DNA from: an uncultured bacterium
GTDB taxonomy: Bacteria > Verrucomicrobiota > Kiritimatiellia > RFP12 > UBA1067
DNA: 37,438 bases
Direction of reading: 5' to 3'
Assembly: GCA_902763655.1 (NCBI GenBank)
Contig: CACWSW010000003.1
Location: 1 to 37,438, forward strand
The notes beneath the pieces are model-generated. The model saw only the letters and a list, made by a program, of their open reading frames with translations, had not been told where the DNA came from and did not search any database. Position numbers and translations under genes: made by a program. Below, piece by piece: positions 1 to 8,548 of the stretch; positions within the stretch are counted from its first letter, which is position 1; the number at the start of each line of letters is the position of its first letter.

Positions 1-2096
1 ATCGCGAACGTCGCCTGGTAGTCGCCGTCGCGCAGCGCGTCGAAGTCGGCGAGCACGGCCTCGAACGACACGGCGTCGCCCGCGAAGTAGTTGTATTTCG
101 AAAGGAAGAGGCACCACCGCAAGTCGCTCCAGCCATCGCGGAACACGTCGAAGTTGCCGTCCTTGATCCGGCGGAAGAGCGACATTGGCCCCTCCCCGCA
201 GATGGCGTGGTCGAGCGCGCCCGTGAGGTTGAAGCCCACGAAGCGCGGGTTGGAGCGGATGAGGTCGAAGCCCTCGCGCCGCGTACGGGCGTTCATCCGC
301 TCGGAAGCGCGCAGGAAATCGACGGGATCCGCGAAGAAGCGTGAAAGCCCGAGCTTCTTCCAGTCCGCGAGAAACTTGTCGCGAATTTCGGCCATGCGCT
401 CGTAGTCGGGCGCCGTCGACGGAATTCCGCGCCGCTCGAACTCGTGGCAGTGGTCGATCACGTCGAGGAGCGACCCGATGCCGTATTCGGAGATGAACGA
501 GGGCTTCGCGTCCGCGCTCCAGGTGCGGAGCTTGCGCACCACGTCGGCGTTGTGCGGATAGCCGGGGTAGTAGTGGAGGTCGCCGCAGGCAGGTTTGAGA
601 CCGTGCTTGCCGGGCAGGCTGGCTTCGTTGTTGGCAAGGTTGCCGTCCTCGCCCCATACGCAGTCCCACTTCACGCTGCCGGGGTTGGAGACGGAGCCGA
701 CGCACCAGTCCGGACCCGGCTTGCCGTCGAACTGGTAGTTCCACGTGCCCTTCTCGCCCTTGGGCCGCTTGGGCCAGAGGTCCCAGCGTCCGGAGCTGTA
801 GATCCAGAGGCGCGTGGGGTCAAGCTTGCGCATCTCGGGAAGCATGTCGCGCGCGGCGGCGATGGAGTCGCCCTGGCGCATCTCGTTGATCGCGCCCCAG
901 ATAGTGAGCGAGGGGTGGTTGCGGTCGCGCTTCATCTCGCAGCGCATGGAGTCGAGAAAACGGCGTTTAGCATGGGGCGAGTCGGCGAGGCACCACGAGG
1001 CGTACGTCTCCTGGTACACCATGAGGCCCAGCCGGTCGCAGTAGTCGAGCTGGCGCGGCGTCGCCTGCGTGGCGATGAAGCGCACGCAGTTGTAGCCCAT
1101 CGCCTTCATGTTCTGGAAATCGCGGAATTCCAGCTCGGGCGTGGCGGCGTCCAGCACGGCGAGTCCGCCAGGCAGGTGGTTGCCGGTATGCGCGCTCTTG
1201 AGGAAGATGCGCTTCCCGTTGAGCGTGAACCAACCCTTCTCCACGCGGAAGTCGCGAAAGCCGAAGCGCGTCGAATAGCCGCCGACCGTGAGCGTGTAGA
1301 CGTTCGGCGTGTCAACGCTCCAGAGCTTGAATCTGGGCACGTCGAAGGAGAGCTCGAAGGTCGTCTCGCCGGGCGGCAGGGTGCGGCGGGCCGAGGCGGT
1401 GCAAATGGGCCGAGTCGCATCATCAAGAATGATGACGCACGGGACATCCTTCTCGCAGGGAGAGCCGGAGTCGTTCCGCGCAGTAATCTCGACCGCCACG
1501 CGTCCGGTCTTCCAGTCCGCCTTCACGAAGGCGTCCGTCACGCGCACGGCCGGCACGGCCTCAAGCGTGACGGGCAGCGTAATGCCGCCCGTGTTGTAGC
1601 ACCAGCCAGGCTTGAACTCCATCTTCTCGAACTTGTTGCGGTGCGGCACGGTCTTGCACGTGAAACCCTCGATCTCCTCCTCGCCTGGGTTGATCACGCG
1701 CACGGCGAGCAGAGACTCTGCCTTGAGCACGTCGGTCACGTCAAATTCAAAAGTGTTCTCCGCGCCCTCGTTGCTGCCGATCTTCTTCCCGTCAAGATAG
1801 ACGTCGCTGTAGTAGTCCACGGCGCCGAAGCGGAGTATCACGCGCTCGCCCGCGCGCGTCGCGGGACGCGCCACGCGCCGCCAGTACCACGCCACGCCGC
1901 AATAATGAGGATATACCTGCTGGATCACGCCGGGCACCGGCGCCGGCTTCGCGTCCGCCCGCACGGCCGCCGCCCAGCCGTTCGTCTTGCCCGCGTTGGC
2001 TGGATCCATCGCGAGCGTCCAACCGCCGACCAACTCGACCGCGCCAGCAGTCATCCAGACCGCGCAAGCCGCAACCGCTATCAGCCTCGGCGCCAT
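1..2096 (-). CDS. Glycoside hydrolase family 2 beta-glycosidase (partial, C-terminus beyond left edge)
   Basis: Reading leftward from an ATG at 2096, about 698 codons are open to the window edge, so the C-terminus is missing. The order fits GH2: a probable export signal (residues 1-20), a jelly-roll sugar-binding domain, an Ig-like domain, then a TIM barrel. In the barrel the acid/base motif NHPSLTIWGAINE places Glu405 after Asn404, and ISEYGIG gives the nucleophile at about Glu537. Both catalytic acids are therefore present. The protein probably removes beta-linked galactose, glucuronate or mannose from glycans in the periplasm; the exact sugar cannot be told. It starts 5 bases after the stop of the Gfo/Idh/MocA gene, so it is the last visible gene of the xseB operon. 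It has no strong ribosome site of its own and probably relies on coupling. Confidence 0.9.
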   Translation of the reverse strand, partial: MAPRLIAVAACAVWMTAGAVELVGGWTLAMDPANAGKTNGWAAAVRADAKPAPVPGVIQQVYPHYCGVAWYWRRVARPATRAGERVILRFGAVDYYSDVYLDGKKIGSNEGAENTFEFDVTDVLKAESLLAVRVINPGEEEIEGFTCKTVPHRNKFEKMEFKPGWCYNTGGITLPVTLEAVPAVRVTDAFVKADWKTGRVAVEITARNDSGSPCEKDVPCVIILDDATRPICTASARRTLPPGETTFELSFDVPRFKLWSVDTPNVYTLTVGGYSTRFGFRDFRVEKGWFTLNGKRIFLKSAHTGNHLPGGLAVLDAATPELEFRDFQNMKAMGYNCVRFIATQATPRQLDYCDRLGLMVYQETYASWCLADSPHAKRRFLDSMRCEMKRDRNHPSLTIWGAINEMRQGDSIAAARDMLPEMRKLDPTRLWIYSSGRWDLWPKRPKGEKGTWNYQFDGKPGPDWCVGSVSNPGSVKWDCVWGEDGNLANNEASLPGKHGLKPACGDLHYYPGYPHNADVVRKLRTWSADAKPSFISEYGIGSLLDVIDHCHEFERRGIPSTAPDYERMAEIRDKFLADWKKLGLSRFFADPVDFLRASERMNARTRREGFDLIRSNPRFVGFNLTGALDHAICGEGPMSLFRRIKDGNFDVFRDGWSDLRWCLFLSKYNYFAGDAVSFEAVLADFDALRDGDYQATFA

Positions 2097-2100
2097 GGCG

Positions 2101-3453
2101 TCAGATGAAGGCGGCCTTGGCCGCGTCCCAGCAAAGCTTCGTTCCGGGCTTGTCCATGGCGGCGTTGCCGATCAGCACCATCTCCGAGAGGCGTCCGGCC
2201 CACGAGAAGGAACTCGTGGTGGGGCCGCCCTGCAGGCAGGCGTTCACCCACTCGTGCCAGTGCGTGCACGCCGCGCCAACATGCGGCAGCGCCGGCGGCT
2301 TGCCGCCCTTCTTCAGCACCACGGCCGGCGACACGTTGTAGTGGACGGAAAGCAGCCAGCCTTCGGTGCCCTCGATCACACGTCCCTGGAGCGGCTGCTC
2401 GCCGATTGGCGTCTTCGCGAAGAGTTCCTTGAACTTCGCCGGCGGCAGATAGTTCGCGGGAGTCTGGGCAGTCACATTGGGATCTACAAGATTGCCGTCG
2501 CACCACTCTATCGGGAACGGCTGTCCGTCTGACGCCTTGATGCCCGGCATCTCCCAGGTGATGTGCGACATGCGCGGCCAGTACTGCTTGCGGAGGATCT
2601 CCGGCTCTTCCGGCACCTCGGCGGTGACAGCGGTCGGACCGGTCTTGCCGAGGCCGAGACCGATCCACACCGGACTCAGCAGGTGCAGGCCGAGGTCGCC
2701 CAGCCACGACGTGCCGAAATCGCGCCACTTGCGCCACGCGCACGGGTGGTAGACCTTCGCCGCGTACGGACGGAACGGCGCATCGCCCAGCCACGTCTTC
2801 CAGTCGAGCGTGGGCGGCACGGGAGCCTCCGGCAGCGGCCAAGTGTGGTCCGCGGTCGTCTGCCCGCCACGGTTAGAGAATATCCACACGTGCTGCACCT
2901 TGCCGATAACCCCGCTCTTCAGGTACGCGGCCGTCTGGCGGTCGCACTCCCAAGCGGCTATCTGCGTGCCCATCTGCGTGACGGCCTTCTTCTCGGCGGC
3001 CAAGTTCTCTATCTTGCGGCACTGGGAGATGTCGTGGCAGAGAGGCTTCTGCCCGTAGACGTTGAGTCCGCGCCCGAGGGCGTCCAGCACGTAGCCCGCG
3101 TGCGTGTGGTCCGGCGTCGAAACGTTCGTGGAGTCGATCTTGTTCCCCTCCTTCTCGAACATCTCGTAGGCGTTGCGGTAGATGCGCGCGTCAGGACACG
3201 CCTTCTTTGCACGCTCCAGGTAGTTTGCGTCCACGTCGCACAGCGCGGTTATATGCACGTCGCGGTGGCTCTTGATGCCGTTCAGGTCGCCCCACGCCAT
3301 GTTGCCTGTGCCCACGCACGCGTGCGACAGCATGGAGTTGATGTCGCGCCGCTTCACTACGGCCGGAAAGCCGGTGAACGGGACAATTGCGGCGGACGCC
3401 GCCGCGGCCTTGATGAATGCGCGCCGATTTGTCGTGCCTGTTGCGTTTTTCAT
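2101..3453 (-). CDS. Tat-exported Gfo/Idh/MocA family oxidoreductase
   Basis: A 450-residue protein. The N-terminus carries a twin-arginine signal (TNRRAFIK at residues 8-15, then an Ala-rich hydrophobic stretch), so it is predicted to be exported folded with its nucleotide bound. The Rossmann motif is GTGNMA (about residues 48-53). The family motifs STPDHTHA (112-119) and GQKPL (134-138, EKP in classical members) follow. Family members use NAD(P) to oxidise or epimerise sugars, inositols or glycosides; Tat-secreted versions are abundant in Planctomycetes and Verrucomicrobia. It sits 21 bases after rny and 5 before a GH2 gene, suggesting the two sugar enzymes act together in the periplasm. 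An oxidation/elimination route for glycoside cleavage is possible, but the substrate is unknown. Confidence 0.9.
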   Translation of the reverse strand: MKNATGTTNRRAFIKAAAASAAIVPFTGFPAVVKRRDINSMLSHACVGTGNMAWGDLNGIKSHRDVHITALCDVDANYLERAKKACPDARIYRNAYEMFEKEGNKIDSTNVSTPDHTHAGYVLDALGRGLNVYGQKPLCHDISQCRKIENLAAEKKAVTQMGTQIAAWECDRQTAAYLKSGVIGKVQHVWIFSNRGGQTTADHTWPLPEAPVPPTLDWKTWLGDAPFRPYAAKVYHPCAWRKWRDFGTSWLGDLGLHLLSPVWIGLGLGKTGPTAVTAEVPEEPEILRKQYWPRMSHITWEMPGIKASDGQPFPIEWCDGNLVDPNVTAQTPANYLPPAKFKELFAKTPIGEQPLQGRVIEGTEGWLLSVHYNVSPAVVLKKGGKPPALPHVGAACTHWHEWVNACLQGGPTTSSFSWAGRLSEMVLIGNAAMDKPGTKLCWDAAKAAFI

Positions 3454-3474
3454 GTGCCTATTGCCTTTCGTAAG

Positions 3475-5100
3475 TCACTTCGCGTATTCGACGCACCGGA
3501 GCTCGCGTATGACCGTAACGCGGATCATGCCCGGGAACGTCACTCGCGCCGAGATGTCGCGGCATATCGCGCCTGCCATCTCGGACGCCTCCTGGTCACC
3601 GATCTTCGCCGGATCCACCAGCACGCGGACGTCGCGTCCGGCCTGCACTGCGAAGACGCCAGTCACGCCTTCGTGGGCGCGCGCGATCTTCTCGATGTCC
3701 TCAAGGCGCTGCACGTAGTCGCTCACCGACTCCTGGCGCGCGCCCGGCCTGGCGGAAGAGATCGCGTCTGCCGCCGAGCACAGTACTCCGTACACGCCGC
3801 CGTCTGTTCCCGGCTCGGCGTGGTGCGCCGCCACGGCTGCGCATACGTCAGCAGTCTCCCCGTGCGACTTCAGGCACTCGGCGCCCAGCGCCGCGTGCGC
3901 CCCCTTCGTCGCGGATGTCATGGCTTTGCCTATGTCGTGCAGGAATCCTATGCGGCGCGCCTTCGCGGCGTCCAGCCCCATCTCGGCCGCCATGGCCCCC
4001 ATAAGAAGCGCCACCTCCACGGAATGCCTAAGCACGTTCTGCGAGAACGACGTGCGGAACGCGAGCGATCCCATGAGCCTAGTCACCTCGGCCGGCAGGC
4101 CAGGCACCCCCGCCTCCGCGGCCGCGGCCTCGCCCGCCTCCGCGTTCGACTTCTCCACCGACTCGCGCGCAGCCGTCACCGCCGCCTCGATCGACGCCGG
4201 GTGGATGCGCCCATCCTCTATCAGCGACGCGAGCGCGCGGCGCGCCACCTCGCGGCGCAAGGGGTCGAACGCCGAAAGCACGACAGTGTCCGGCGCGTCG
4301 TCAAGCAGCAGCGTCACGCCCGTCGCCGCCTCGAACGCGCGGACGTTCCGCCCCTCGCGCCCGACGATCCGGCCCTTCATCTCCGGTCCCGGCAACGGCA
4401 CGGCCGAGGTGGTAAGCTCGTTGACGTGCGCCACCGCGCACCGCTGGACTGCGTCCGCCACGATCCGCGCCGCGACAGTCTCGCCCTGCTCGCGCGCAGC
4501 CTCCTGTATACGCCGCGATAGGATTGCCGCATCCTCGCGCAGCTCGGCGTTCGCCATGCGAAGTATCTCGCGCCGCGCCTCCTCGTGCGTCATGCGCGCC
4601 AACGCCTTGAGGCGCTCGTCTGCGGCATTCGTCTTGTCGGACGCCTCCTTCGCCGCAGAGTCTGCCGCCGCCGCCTTGGCGTTTACCTTGGCCTCTCGCT
4701 CGTCGAGAGACGCAGCCTTGCGGTCGAGGTTCGCCTCGCGCTGCGTCTGGCGGTCCTCCACGCTCTGGATTTCCTCGCGGCGCTTCTTGGTGGAGGCCTC
4801 GAACGCCTCGCGCGCCTTGACCACGGCAGCTCTAGCGGCGATGTCCGCCTCCTTCAGGCGCGCCTTGATCTCGCTCTCCGTCTCCTCCTCGCGCAGTCGC
4901 ATCCGCTTCTCGATCGACTCCGCCTGCCAGCGCCCCACCAGTCCGCGCAGCGCGTAGCCGAGGAACAGCCCAACGATCAGCAGCGCCGCGATGATGAGGA
5001 TCGCAACGCCGTCGGAAAGCCCGTCCCACGTCGAGCTGGTAAGCGCGAAGGTTGGCGAAAGGTGAAGGGTGAAGGGCGAAAGGTGGGAGAGAACCGGCAT
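3475..5100 (-). CDS. rny: Ribonuclease Y
   Basis: A 541-residue membrane-anchored endoribonuclease that starts mRNA turnover. Domains in order: one membrane helix (about residues 33-51), a long charged coiled coil (60-220), a KH RNA-binding domain (GRIVGREGRNVRAFE, 243-257) and an HD domain with its first His at H359 in NVLRHSVEVA and the HD pair H388-D389 in FLHDIGKAM. Length and order match the family. The ATG at 5100 is preceded by AGGAGG five bases upstream, which fixes the start. The first 25 residues (rich in L, S, P, H, T) are unlike other RNase Y proteins and are encoded by four 7-base tandem repeats, so the amino terminus seems to have been remodelled. The gene follows the GHKL ATPase by nine bases and shares the xseB promoter. 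Confidence 0.97.
   Translation of the reverse strand: MPVLSHLSPFTLHLSPTFALTSSTWDGLSDGVAILIIAALLIVGLFLGYALRGLVGRWQAESIEKRMRLREEETESEIKARLKEADIAARAAVVKAREAFEASTKKRREEIQSVEDRQTQREANLDRKAASLDEREAKVNAKAAAADSAAKEASDKTNAADERLKALARMTHEEARREILRMANAELREDAAILSRRIQEAAREQGETVAARIVADAVQRCAVAHVNELTTSAVPLPGPEMKGRIVGREGRNVRAFEAATGVTLLLDDAPDTVVLSAFDPLRREVARRALASLIEDGRIHPASIEAAVTAARESVEKSNAEAGEAAAAEAGVPGLPAEVTRLMGSLAFRTSFSQNVLRHSVEVALLMGAMAAEMGLDAAKARRIGFLHDIGKAMTSATKGAHAALGAECLKSHGETADVCAAVAAHHAEPGTDGGVYGVLCSAADAISSARPGARQESVSDYVQRLEDIEKIARAHEGVTGVFAVQAGRDVRVLVDPAKIGDQEASEMAGAICRDISARVTFPGMIRVTVIRELRCVEYAK
5048..5090 (+). repeat. Seven-base tandem repeat at the start of rny
   Basis: On the plus strand the units GAAAGGT, GAAGGGT, GAAGGGC and GAAAGGT follow one another, flanked by degenerate copies. 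Because the period is 7, the array reads through all three frames and encodes the unusual Leu/Ser/Pro-rich start of RNase Y. It looks like a simple-sequence array drawn into the gene. Confidence 0.7.
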
Positions 5101-5109
5101 GTTGACCTC

Positions 5110-6249
5110 CTAGTGGCTGGCAAGCGACTTGCGGAGAAGCGCGAAGAGGTAGGTGCGCTCGCTTGCGGGAAGCGAGTCGAATCCGTCCAGATGCGAACGC
5201 ATGTCCGTGACGCCTTCGTCGAAGGCCTTGCGTTCGGGCGATACGTCGTCGGCAGCGAACGGGTAGCTCTTCTCGGCGATCCACTTCGAGATGCGCTGCG
5301 CGGCATCCTCCATCGAGCGGGCCCGGAAGTGGTCGCGCAGGATGCGCCGCGCCGCGTCGATGTACGCCCGCACCTCCGGGTGCAGCTCGTCCATCACGAG
5401 CGCGTTCTCGGCGGCCAGCTCTCCGAAGCGCGACGAGACGAGGTAGGCCGTGAAGCTGTACGTCCAGCCGGGCCGCACGCCGGCGGGGCGGTCATGGAGC
5501 GCGAAGCCGTCGCGACCGCAGAAGACGAGTCGCCCAGTCCCCGGGAAGCGCCGACGCCACTCGATCACCTCCAGCTTCGCGACCTGCCCGCCGCCAAGGT
5601 CGATCTTGTAGTCGGTGGTGTGCCGCTGCACGATCACCGGCGACACCGGAAGTCCGCAGTAGTACACCGACACGTCTGGATACGCCTTCAGGTAGAGCGC
5701 GAACTTCGCCGCGAGCGCCTGCACCGCGGCCGTCGCGTCGGAAAGGCTCTCGACGTTCGCGTGCACGCCCGTCACCAGCACCTCCGTTCCTGTCGCGGGG
5801 CCTGTCCCCTCCGCCGGGGCCACGTGGAAGACCCCCGGCTCCGTGGAGTCGCCAGAGAGTATGTAGGAAAGCAGGTCGCCGCCAGCTCGCATGGTGGTGC
5901 GCCACTCGACGTGGCTCCCCAGCGCGAAAGTCTTGAAGCGGCCGCGCCCGTGGCGCCCGTGCAGGCGACGGTGGCGCGTAACTGTCGTCGCGCCGTCTGA
6001 GCGCTTCCAGCTGCCGCCGAGAGACCCGAACGTCTCGTCAGCGCGCAGGATGTCGATGCCCGTGCCGTCGTCCGACACGCGTACGGCGTCGATCCCGCCC
6101 AGCGCGTTCGTCACCAGGTCCACGCGCACCTCCCGCGCGTCCGCGTCTAGCGCGTTCCAGATGAGTTCCTCGATTGCCGACAGCGGCGACGCGCTCGCCA
6201 GCGACGCCACATGGTCGGCCCTTGCCTGGACGTAGATGTCTTTTGTCAT
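5110..6249 (-). CDS. GHKL (Hsp90/MutL-like) ATPase, apparently C-terminally shortened
   Basis: A 379-residue protein with a Bergerat ATP-binding fold: N-box IEELIWNALDADA (residues 26-38, Asn32 being the Mg-binding residue), G1 box VSDDGTGI (58-65) and a Gly-rich lid HGRHGRGRFK (98-106). A transducer-like region follows. From memory of the family, close relatives are about 700 residues and continue for some 300 beyond the motif corresponding to LFALLRKSL; here a stop follows almost at once. The ATG at 6249 overlaps the xseB stop (ATGA), and its own stop lies nine bases before rny. The role is unknown; relatives are uncharacterised ATP-binding proteins, sometimes in defence loci. Position between xseB and rny suggests a link to nucleic-acid metabolism, which is inference. 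Confidence 0.8.
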   Translation of the reverse strand: MTKDIYVQARADHVASLASASPLSAIEELIWNALDADAREVRVDLVTNALGGIDAVRVSDDGTGIDILRADETFGSLGGSWKRSDGATTVTRHRRLHGRHGRGRFKTFALGSHVEWRTTMRAGGDLLSYILSGDSTEPGVFHVAPAEGTGPATGTEVLVTGVHANVESLSDATAAVQALAAKFALYLKAYPDVSVYYCGLPVSPVIVQRHTTDYKIDLGGGQVAKLEVIEWRRRFPGTGRLVFCGRDGFALHDRPAGVRPGWTYSFTAYLVSSRFGELAAENALVMDELHPEVRAYIDAARRILRDHFRARSMEDAAQRISKWIAEKSYPFAADDVSPERKAFDEGVTDMRSHLDGFDSLPASERTYLFALLRKSLASH

Positions 6250-6461
6250 AAAGGTTCGACCTTTTCAGGAACGACGGATGTCACTTTCTCGATTCGCTGG
6301 CGGATCGTCTCCAGCTCGGCCGTGCAGAAGGAGACGAGCTGGCGCCCTTCCTCGAAACGCTTCATCATCTCGTCAAGCGGCAGGGTCCCCGATTCCATCT
6401 CCGCGACAAGTTTCTCCAGCTTCTTCAGCGAGTCCTCAAAGTTCTTTTTCTCTTCGGCCAT
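6246..6461 (-). CDS. xseB: Exodeoxyribonuclease VII small subunit
   Basis: A 71-residue helical protein with the XseB pattern FEDSLKKLEKLVAEMESG, then LPLDEMMKRFEEG and a Cys/Glu-rich helix. It pairs with XseA to form exonuclease VII, which degrades single-stranded DNA; no xseA lies in this window. The start at 6461 is supported by AAGGAG a few bases upstream; a longer in-frame reading to 6590 would run through the promoter and lacks family similarity. The stop overlaps the next start as ATGA. This is the first gene of the xseB/GHKL/rny/Gfo/GH2 operon. Confidence 0.95.
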   Translation of the reverse strand: MAEEKKNFEDSLKKLEKLVAEMESGTLPLDEMMKRFEEGRQLVSFCTAELETIRQRIEKVTSVVPEKVEPL

Positions 6462-6489
6462 GTCTCTCCTTGCTGAAAGGGTCGCGGAT

Positions 6490-6498
6490 ATTATAGCA
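6490..6498 (-). promoter_or_regulatory. Extended -10 promoter of the xseB operon
   Basis: The minus strand reads TGCTATAAT, a perfect extended -10 element ending 28 bases before the xseB ATG. No good -35 is visible at 17 bases. The same nine bases recur upstream of three other genes in the window. Confidence 0.7.
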
Positions 6499-6522
6499 TA
6501 AATCCCGATACGGAGATCGCTC

Positions 6523-7899
6523 CTACTCGGTCCCTGCCGTCCCGGTCCCCGCCAGGAAACGTTTGCGGAGCCACATGTACCGGACAACATACGGCACTAG
6601 CAGCAGAATTCCCACGAATGGGAGGAACGAAAGCACGATTGCCAGAAGCAACAGCGTCCACTTCACTACTTTGAAGATAAAGCGTGACACGATGCGCCCA
6701 AACCGGTCCTCGTAGAGCTGGATCACGCCGATCGCCATGAGGTTAAGCATGAAGACCGCTACCACAAAACCGACGATCGGCACCGCGCTCAGGAATACGC
6801 CCACAAGCGTCGCGACGATCACGCGCGTGTCAAGCCGCCCAATAAGGTCACGCCGCGTCAGGCCCTGCTCCCAGACCTTGGCTCCGCACCTGTCGCATAC
6901 GAATCCGTCCTTGAGCGGCGATGCGCAGAGCGGACAGCGGTGCGCGGACAGCAACCGCCTGTGGTGGCGCAGCACGTCCGCCGCATCGGCGGAATTGACG
7001 GACGCGGATGACGCGAGCGCAAAGAGTCCAACCCTGCGGTATGGCAGCGGCTGCTCCTTCCTGCAGCCAGGGCAGACGACGGCGGAGTTGTGGACCATCT
7101 CGCCACAGTCAGCGCACTTGTGGCAGCACTGTTTCTCGACAAGCTGCAGAAGCGACCGTAAGCCAGCACCCGCCAACATGATCACGACGACCATCACCGC
7201 CGCCAACATCGGCAACAGGAGAGCGACGAACAGCACCGACACCCATGTCGTCTCTTCCGCGAACTTCGCCAGCGTGTGCAGATGGAATGAGTTGTCGGGG
7301 TCGATTGACCGAATGGCAGACGAGACCTGGGCGCGGAACTTGCAAAGCATAGCGGTGCCGAAGCTCGCCGCCCCCGCCATGATGAAGTCCCATATCCAGG
7401 CCAACCAAGGCAGTCCCTCCTCTGGTGCCGGCGGAGCCGAAACCGCATTTGCCGCCGCCGAAACCGCATCAGTCGCCGCCGCCGAGACCGCCGACACAGT
7501 CGAAGTCACGGCCGAACCTGCCGAAGCTGCCGCAGAAGCCGCTTCCTGCACAGGGAGGGCTTCGGCAAGCGGAGTGCCCGCCACTATCGCAAACACGAAC
7601 GCGTAGAATGGCTTGAAGTAGCGGTCGAAATCGGAGTCCTCAAGCAACTGGCGCATGGTCTCACTCCAGTTCGCCACCAGCTCCGCAACGGCGAGGAAGA
7701 AGAATAGCGTGATGATGCCGTTGCTGAGCATCGGTTCCGGCACGTGCGCGGCGGCGTCCAGGATCGCCTGCGGGCACCCCTCCAAGTCGCGCGTGAACCG
7801 CACGATGGCAAGCAGCAGGAATGTTGGCAGAAAGCTACGGAAGCTCGCTATTCCGCAAAGCGCGAGCACTCCACTTATGTTGGCGACGATCTCTCCCAT
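6523..7899 (-). CDS. Multi-pass membrane protein with two zinc ribbons (DUF4126-like N-terminus)
   Basis: A 458-residue protein whose function I do not recognise. The N-terminus (GIASFRSFLPTFLLL, residues 16-30) resembles DUF4126 membrane proteins. An Ala/Ser/Val-rich stretch (about 120-155) with repeated SAAATDAVSAAANAVSA-like segments follows, then two membrane helices. Two cytoplasmic zinc ribbons come next: CHKCADC...CPGC (about 258-278) and CPLC...CDRC (about 318-336). At least two further helices and a basic tail close the protein. The start at 7899 has AGGAGG eight bases upstream and its own promoter at 7935. Zinc ribbons in such proteins usually mediate structure or protein contacts rather than catalysis. 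It is probably monocistronic, 61 bases before the xseB start. Confidence 0.75.
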   Translation of the reverse strand: MGEIVANISGVLALCGIASFRSFLPTFLLLAIVRFTRDLEGCPQAILDAAAHVPEPMLSNGIITLFFFLAVAELVANWSETMRQLLEDSDFDRYFKPFYAFVFAIVAGTPLAEALPVQEAASAAASAGSAVTSTVSAVSAAATDAVSAAANAVSAPPAPEEGLPWLAWIWDFIMAGAASFGTAMLCKFRAQVSSAIRSIDPDNSFHLHTLAKFAEETTWVSVLFVALLLPMLAAVMVVVIMLAGAGLRSLLQLVEKQCCHKCADCGEMVHNSAVVCPGCRKEQPLPYRRVGLFALASSASVNSADAADVLRHHRRLLSAHRCPLCASPLKDGFVCDRCGAKVWEQGLTRRDLIGRLDTRVIVATLVGVFLSAVPIVGFVVAVFMLNLMAIGVIQLYEDRFGRIVSRFIFKVVKWTLLLLAIVLSFLPFVGILLLVPYVVRYMWLRKRFLAGTGTAGTE

Positions 7900-7934
7900 T
7901 GCACGGACCTCCTGATAATCTTTTGGTTTTCAGT

Positions 7935-7943
7935 ATTATAGCA
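7935..7943 (-). promoter_or_regulatory. Extended -10 promoter of the zinc-ribbon membrane protein gene
   Basis: TGCTATAAT on the minus strand, 35 bases before the ATG at 7899 and followed by AGGAGG. Identical to the elements at 6490, 10875 and 14923. Confidence 0.7.
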
Positions 7944-7950
7944 TAATTCC

Positions 7951-7971
7951 CGCACCTGGCCACCGGGTGCG
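7951..7971 (-). terminator. Hairpin after the YgjP-type metallopeptidase gene
   Basis: CGCACC (7951-7956) pairs with GGTGCG (7966-7971) around a nine-base loop, just after the metallopeptidase stop. There is no T-run, so it is a weak terminator candidate at best. Confidence 0.3.
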
Positions 7972-7973
7972 GC

Positions 7974-8525
7974 CTAGAGGTGGCGGAGGCGACGGCGGAG
8001 AAGGCGCCAGCCGGGGAGGCGCACGTCCATCAACGCCCGGAACGCCGGCCCGTGGTTGGGCACGCGCAGATGCGTGAGCTCGTGCACCACCACGTACTCC
8101 ACCAGCTCGCGCGGCTCGTGCGCAAGGTCGAGATTGTACGTGACGTGCCGCTTCCGCCAGTTGCACGAGCCCCAGAGCGTCTTCATGGACCGCAGGCCCC
8201 ACGTTACGCAAGGCTCGCCCAGCATCAGCGCCCACCTTCCGTGCAGCTCGCCGAGGAGCCCCATCAGCGCCACTCGCATCTCCGGCGTGACAGGCGCGCG
8301 AGCCGCAGGATTCGCCAGCATGCGCGCGCGCGTCTCCACCACCCACTTCCACTTGCTGCGGAGAAACGCCTCGCCTTCGGCTATCGTCGCCCCCCAGAAA
8401 GGAACGGAGAGATGGACGAGTCCATCTCTCCCTATGTGGAGATTGATGCGGCGAATCCGCTTGCGCACCACTTCGACGGCAATGCCGTCGATGAAGTTCA
8501 CGCCAGTCCGGAACACGCGCCGCAC
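7974..8525 (-). CDS. YgjP-type (DUF45) zinc metallopeptidase
   Basis: A protein of up to 183 residues. The active-site motif HELTH (148-152) is followed by NHGPAF with the third ligand His158, as in the YgjP/SprT-like DUF45 family. Upstream, LWGSCNWRKRHVTYNL is the other conserved block. Family members are cytosolic metalloproteins, often near restriction systems, with poorly known substrates. The start is ambiguous: GTG at 8525, or GTG at 8516 which sits eight bases after GAGAGG and may be better. It is the last gene of the cupin/VOC/DhaK unit, 23 bases after dhaK, though no functional link to sugars is evident. Confidence 0.88.
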   Translation of the reverse strand: MRRVFRTGVNFIDGIAVEVVRKRIRRINLHIGRDGLVHLSVPFWGATIAEGEAFLRSKWKWVVETRARMLANPAARAPVTPEMRVALMGLLGELHGRWALMLGEPCVTWGLRSMKTLWGSCNWRKRHVTYNLDLAHEPRELVEYVVVHELTHLRVPNHGPAFRALMDVRLPGWRLLRRRLRHL

Positions 8526-8548
8526 CTCTCTCGCGCTTCGCCTCCGGA

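Noticed and set aside
444-2108. Long plus-strand reading frame of 554 codons
   Set aside because: It is antisense to the GH2 gene, whose catalytic motifs are clear; the Arg/Ala/His-rich translation is typical of a GC-rich shadow.
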